A DNA stretch of 64,000 nucleotides, taken from assembly GCF_014197755.1 (NCBI RefSeq), contig NZ_JACIGE010000013.1:1-64000 (forward strand), read 5' to 3'. This DNA comes from Rhodocyclus tenuis. GTDB lineage: Bacteria; Pseudomonadota; Gammaproteobacteria; Burkholderiales; Rhodocyclaceae. Shown piece after piece: positions 61,883 through 64,000 of this stretch; positions within the stretch are counted from its first letter, which is position 1; each line of letters begins with the position of its first letter. The position numbers were made by a program, and so were the translations under genes. Under the pieces are notes generated by a model. The model made no database searches. It saw only the letters and a list, made by a program, of their open reading frames with translations, and was not told the origin of the DNA.

Positions 61883-62941
61883 TTATTCCGCCAGCTCGAC
61901 GCGGTTGCGGCCGCGTTCCTTCGCCAGATAGAGCGCCTTGTCGGCACGCGCCAGCGCAACGTCGGGATCGGTGTCGGTCTTTCTCAGATCGGTGACGCCG
62001 ATGCTGACGGTGAGGCTCAGGCTTTCCCCCTGATAATGCAGTGTCGAGTTGGCAACCCGCTCGCACAGGCGGTGGGCAAAAGCCAGCGCGGCCGCCTGAT
62101 CGGCGCCCGGTAGGACGATCGCGAACTCCTCGCCGCCGATCCGCCCGGCCATGTCGATGCGGCGCAATTCGTCGGCGACCTGCACGGCGAAGTGGCGCAA
62201 CAGCGCGTCGCCGGTGGCATGCCCGCAACGGTCGTTGATCTGCTTGAAGTGGTCGAGGTCGAGCATCAGCAGGGCAATGGATTGCCCCGAGGTGCGGCTG
62301 AGCCGTGCCAGCTCGTCTTCCAGGCGCATGATGAAACTGCGCCGGCTCGGCAATCCGGTCAGGAAATCGGTCGTCGCCTGCTGACGATAGTTGGCCTCGC
62401 TCGCCTGCAGGGAGTCGTTGGCAAGTTTCAACTCGGCCCTGGCCAGTCCCATCTCGCCCATGATCTGGGCCAGACGGGTGAAGAACTCCATCATCGCCCT
62501 GACGTGCTCGGCCGAAAAAACCGGCGCCTTGTCGAGTGCGCGGAGATAGGCTGACTCGTCAAAGCCGAACGCCTGCGCCTGCCGTGAGAAGAACAGGCGG
62601 TCGGGCGTGTCGAAAAAGAACTGCCCGGTAAAGAAGTTGGCGACATGTTCGCCGCCGATGCTGATCGGCACGGCAACGTCGACCAGACCGTTCTTGCACT
62701 GATATACGTTGTACGCCTCACCGTGGCTCAGCTGACCGGCCAGCACCGTATCGCTCTCGTGGCAGCGTGCGGCCGTCTGCGCATTGACGCGGTGAAAACG
62801 GGTGCATATGTCCTGCCAGCCCGTCGAGACGAGCACCGTACCGTCAAGATCGAGTACCGCGGTGACGGCGCCGGTCAGCCGGGTGAAACTCTCGCAGAGT
62901 TTCTGCAATTCGCCGACGTCAACGAGTTCAGAAAACTTCAC
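61883..62941 (-). CDS. PocR-GGDEF diguanylate cyclase
   Basis: The 352-residue protein has an N-terminal PocR sensory domain (about 5-165) with TRFHRVNAQTAARCHESD and YQCKNGLVDVAVPISIGGEHVANFFTGQF, and a C-terminal GGDEF domain (about 195-350) with LDLDHFKQINDRCGHATGD and active-site GGEEF. It should synthesise c-di-GMP in response to a small molecule bound by PocR. It is convergent with the iron cluster. Confidence 0.93.
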   Translation of the reverse strand: MKFSELVDVGELQKLCESFTRLTGAVTAVLDLDGTVLVSTGWQDICTRFHRVNAQTAARCHESDTVLAGQLSHGEAYNVYQCKNGLVDVAVPISIGGEHVANFFTGQFFFDTPDRLFFSRQAQAFGFDESAYLRALDKAPVFSAEHVRAMMEFFTRLAQIMGEMGLARAELKLANDSLQASEANYRQQATTDFLTGLPSRRSFIMRLEDELARLSRTSGQSIALLMLDLDHFKQINDRCGHATGDALLRHFAVQVADELRRIDMAGRIGGEEFAIVLPGADQAAALAFAHRLCERVANSTLHYQGESLSLTVSIGVTDLRKTDTDPDVALARADKALYLAKERGRNRVELAE

Positions 62942-63067
62942 CGAAATCCCCCAGCCACGAAGCGGCCCTGTGGCAGCAAGATGTCACATCGCACCGCTTT
63001 GAGCAATGACGGATCTGTGCCGACTCGCGCCGGGTGAACGGCACGCGCCGAGCGATCGCCGGCGCGC

Positions 63068-63982
63068 TCAGGCGAGCTGGCGGTTTTCCGCTACGCCGGT
63101 CGTCGCGCCGATCAGTTCGTTGAAGTCGGCGTCGATGATCTGCAGACCCAGACGCGTGCAGAAACGTCGCTCATTGGCGCTGGCGTCAGGCAGCAGCGCC
63201 CAGCCTGCGGGTTCGCTGGCCGCACCGTGAAAGAGCTCGGCGAGCACCATGCGCTCGGTATCGCGCTGCAGGCGCAGACCGATCAGCAGATAGCGCAAAC
63301 CCTCGCGCCGGCGCTTGAGAAATGCCGGAACGGCAAAACCGCCCATCAGCTCGGTGATGAAATCGACGTGATCGGCGTCGGAAGCGATGTACGAGGACTC
63401 GGCGATACGCGTGCCGTCCGGTTTGACGACGCCACCGGGCAAGGGCGCGCCGAGCGGTTTGAACAGCGTCGGCAGCGCCGGATCGCCGAGTTCGGGCTCG
63501 ATGCGGACGTAGCCCGAACCGTCGTTGCGATAGAGCAGGTAGCGGAATGCCGAGCCGCCGAGCCGCGCACAGCCGAGCACGACCTGATGCGGAATGCCGG
63601 CGTAGCTGTCGAGCAGCTGCATGTCGCGGTTGATGTCGATGACGTAGGCCGGATGCAGCGCGCGCAGCCAGTCGTGCGTCGCCGCGCGCGACCACTCGTC
63701 GCTGGCGTAGGTGGTGTCGAGAAAGCGCTTGATGGCGTTGCGCCCGCGCTTCAGCTCGATGTTCATCGCCGCCCGCGAAAACTCGAACATCAGTTTCGGC
63801 GACATCGGCTTGCCGCCGTTGAGCGCGATGATCAGTTCGTCGGAGGTGGCCGGAATGCGCCTGCCGTCGCGCGTCGACACGACATCGGCGAGCACGCCGG
63901 GACCGACACAGGGGACGATGCTGCCGGCACTGATGCCGTCGAGCCAGAGCTGGCGCAGTTCGGGGCTGAGAGCGGATGACAT
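63068..63982 (-). CDS. Protein with possible SIR2-like domain, unknown function
   Basis: The 304-residue cytosolic protein opens with SAGSIVPCVGPGVLADVV, which recalls the nucleotide-binding start of SIR2-like domains. ATHDWLRALHPAYVIDINRDMQLL and CARLGGSAFRYLLYR follow, the positions where SIR2-like proteins have Rossmann strands. The match is weak and the catalytic His is not obvious. The start is the ATG at 63982; AGGAAGC lies upstream. Function unknown; only the context (a nif/metal region) is suggestive. Confidence 0.6.
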   Translation of the reverse strand: MSSALSPELRQLWLDGISAGSIVPCVGPGVLADVVSTRDGRRIPATSDELIIALNGGKPMSPKLMFEFSRAAMNIELKRGRNAIKRFLDTTYASDEWSRAATHDWLRALHPAYVIDINRDMQLLDSYAGIPHQVVLGCARLGGSAFRYLLYRNDGSGYVRIEPELGDPALPTLFKPLGAPLPGGVVKPDGTRIAESSYIASDADHVDFITELMGGFAVPAFLKRRREGLRYLLIGLRLQRDTERMVLAELFHGAASEPAGWALLPDASANERRFCTRLGLQIIDADFNELIGATTGVAENRQLA

Positions 63983-64000
63983 GAGCTTCCTCGCACAGGT

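Overview
The window is GC-rich, densely packed DNA from a Gram-negative, very probably betaproteobacterial nitrogen fixer. I would guess Rhodocyclales (Azospira/Dechloromonas/Azonexus-like), from the combination of NifL-NifA, NifB, a FeSII-type protective ferredoxin, ModE and long overlapping operons. That placement is inference; no rRNA, tRNA, IS element or CRISPR array was found.

Layout. (1) 1-6.3 kb: a cut-off membrane protein, a DUF2461 protein, then rnfC-rnfH diverging from nifL-nifA. Between them lie two back-to-back sigma-54 promoters and one NifA activator site. (2) 6.4-20.5 kb: a molybdenum block. modE-modA-modD (no modB or modC) runs left. Running right are two TonB-dependent receptors, a small molybdopterin-domain-like periplasmic protein, a BtuFCD-type ABC importer, a TupA-like oxyanion-binding protein and a dedicated TonB-ExbB-ExbD set. 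Three ModE-like palindromes lie in the divergent region. I read this as a ModE-controlled outer-membrane-to-cytoplasm uptake route for molybdate, tungstate or a molybdophore; it is the best candidate in the window for an undescribed system. (3) 20.6-26.1 kb: nifB with a sigma-54 promoter and two NifA sites, then a 2[4Fe-4S] ferredoxin, a NifO/ArsC-like protein, a flavodiiron protein, a 2Fe-2S ferredoxin, a FeSII/Shethna-like protein and draG. This is cofactor synthesis plus oxygen and activity control for nitrogenase. (4) 26.1-29.4 kb: ferredoxin-NADP reductase and a divergent LysR regulator (FinR-like), a Fur-boxed flavodoxin and small ORFs, including a 29-residue membrane peptide behind a consensus sigma-70 promoter overlapped by a Fur box.

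(5) 29.6-55.5 kb: one long rightward gene train. Ferrous-iron uptake genes of the FtrABCD/P19-FTR1 type (polyferredoxin, P19-like protein, and FTR1 permease 20 kb later) surround a complete type II secretion/type IV pilus hybrid. That hybrid has three long-leader pseudopilins, a GspL/PilM-N-like protein, a PilO-like protein, PilT- and PilB-type ATPases, PilC, PilP and a secretin. It is followed by an omptin-like barrel, a DUF1111 dihaem protein, another barrel, MoxR-DUF58-TgpA and a GGDEF-EAL protein. (6) 55.5-61.8 kb: a Fur-boxed DUF2325 gene, then two Cys-less HMA-like proteins, a ferritin-like protein, small membrane/Ala-Lys/Gly-Tyr-rich proteins and a P1B-type ATPase with an SCALKLATP motif. 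This resembles the ferrosome (fez) iron-storage-organelle clusters. (7) 61.9-64 kb: a PocR-GGDEF diguanylate cyclase and a possible SIR2-like protein, both leftward.

Taken together, the window collects metal supply (Mo and Fe import, Fe storage), electron delivery (Rnf, flavodoxin, ferredoxins, Fpr) and control (NifLA, ModE, Fur, DraG) around nitrogenase. The structural genes nifHDK are not here.
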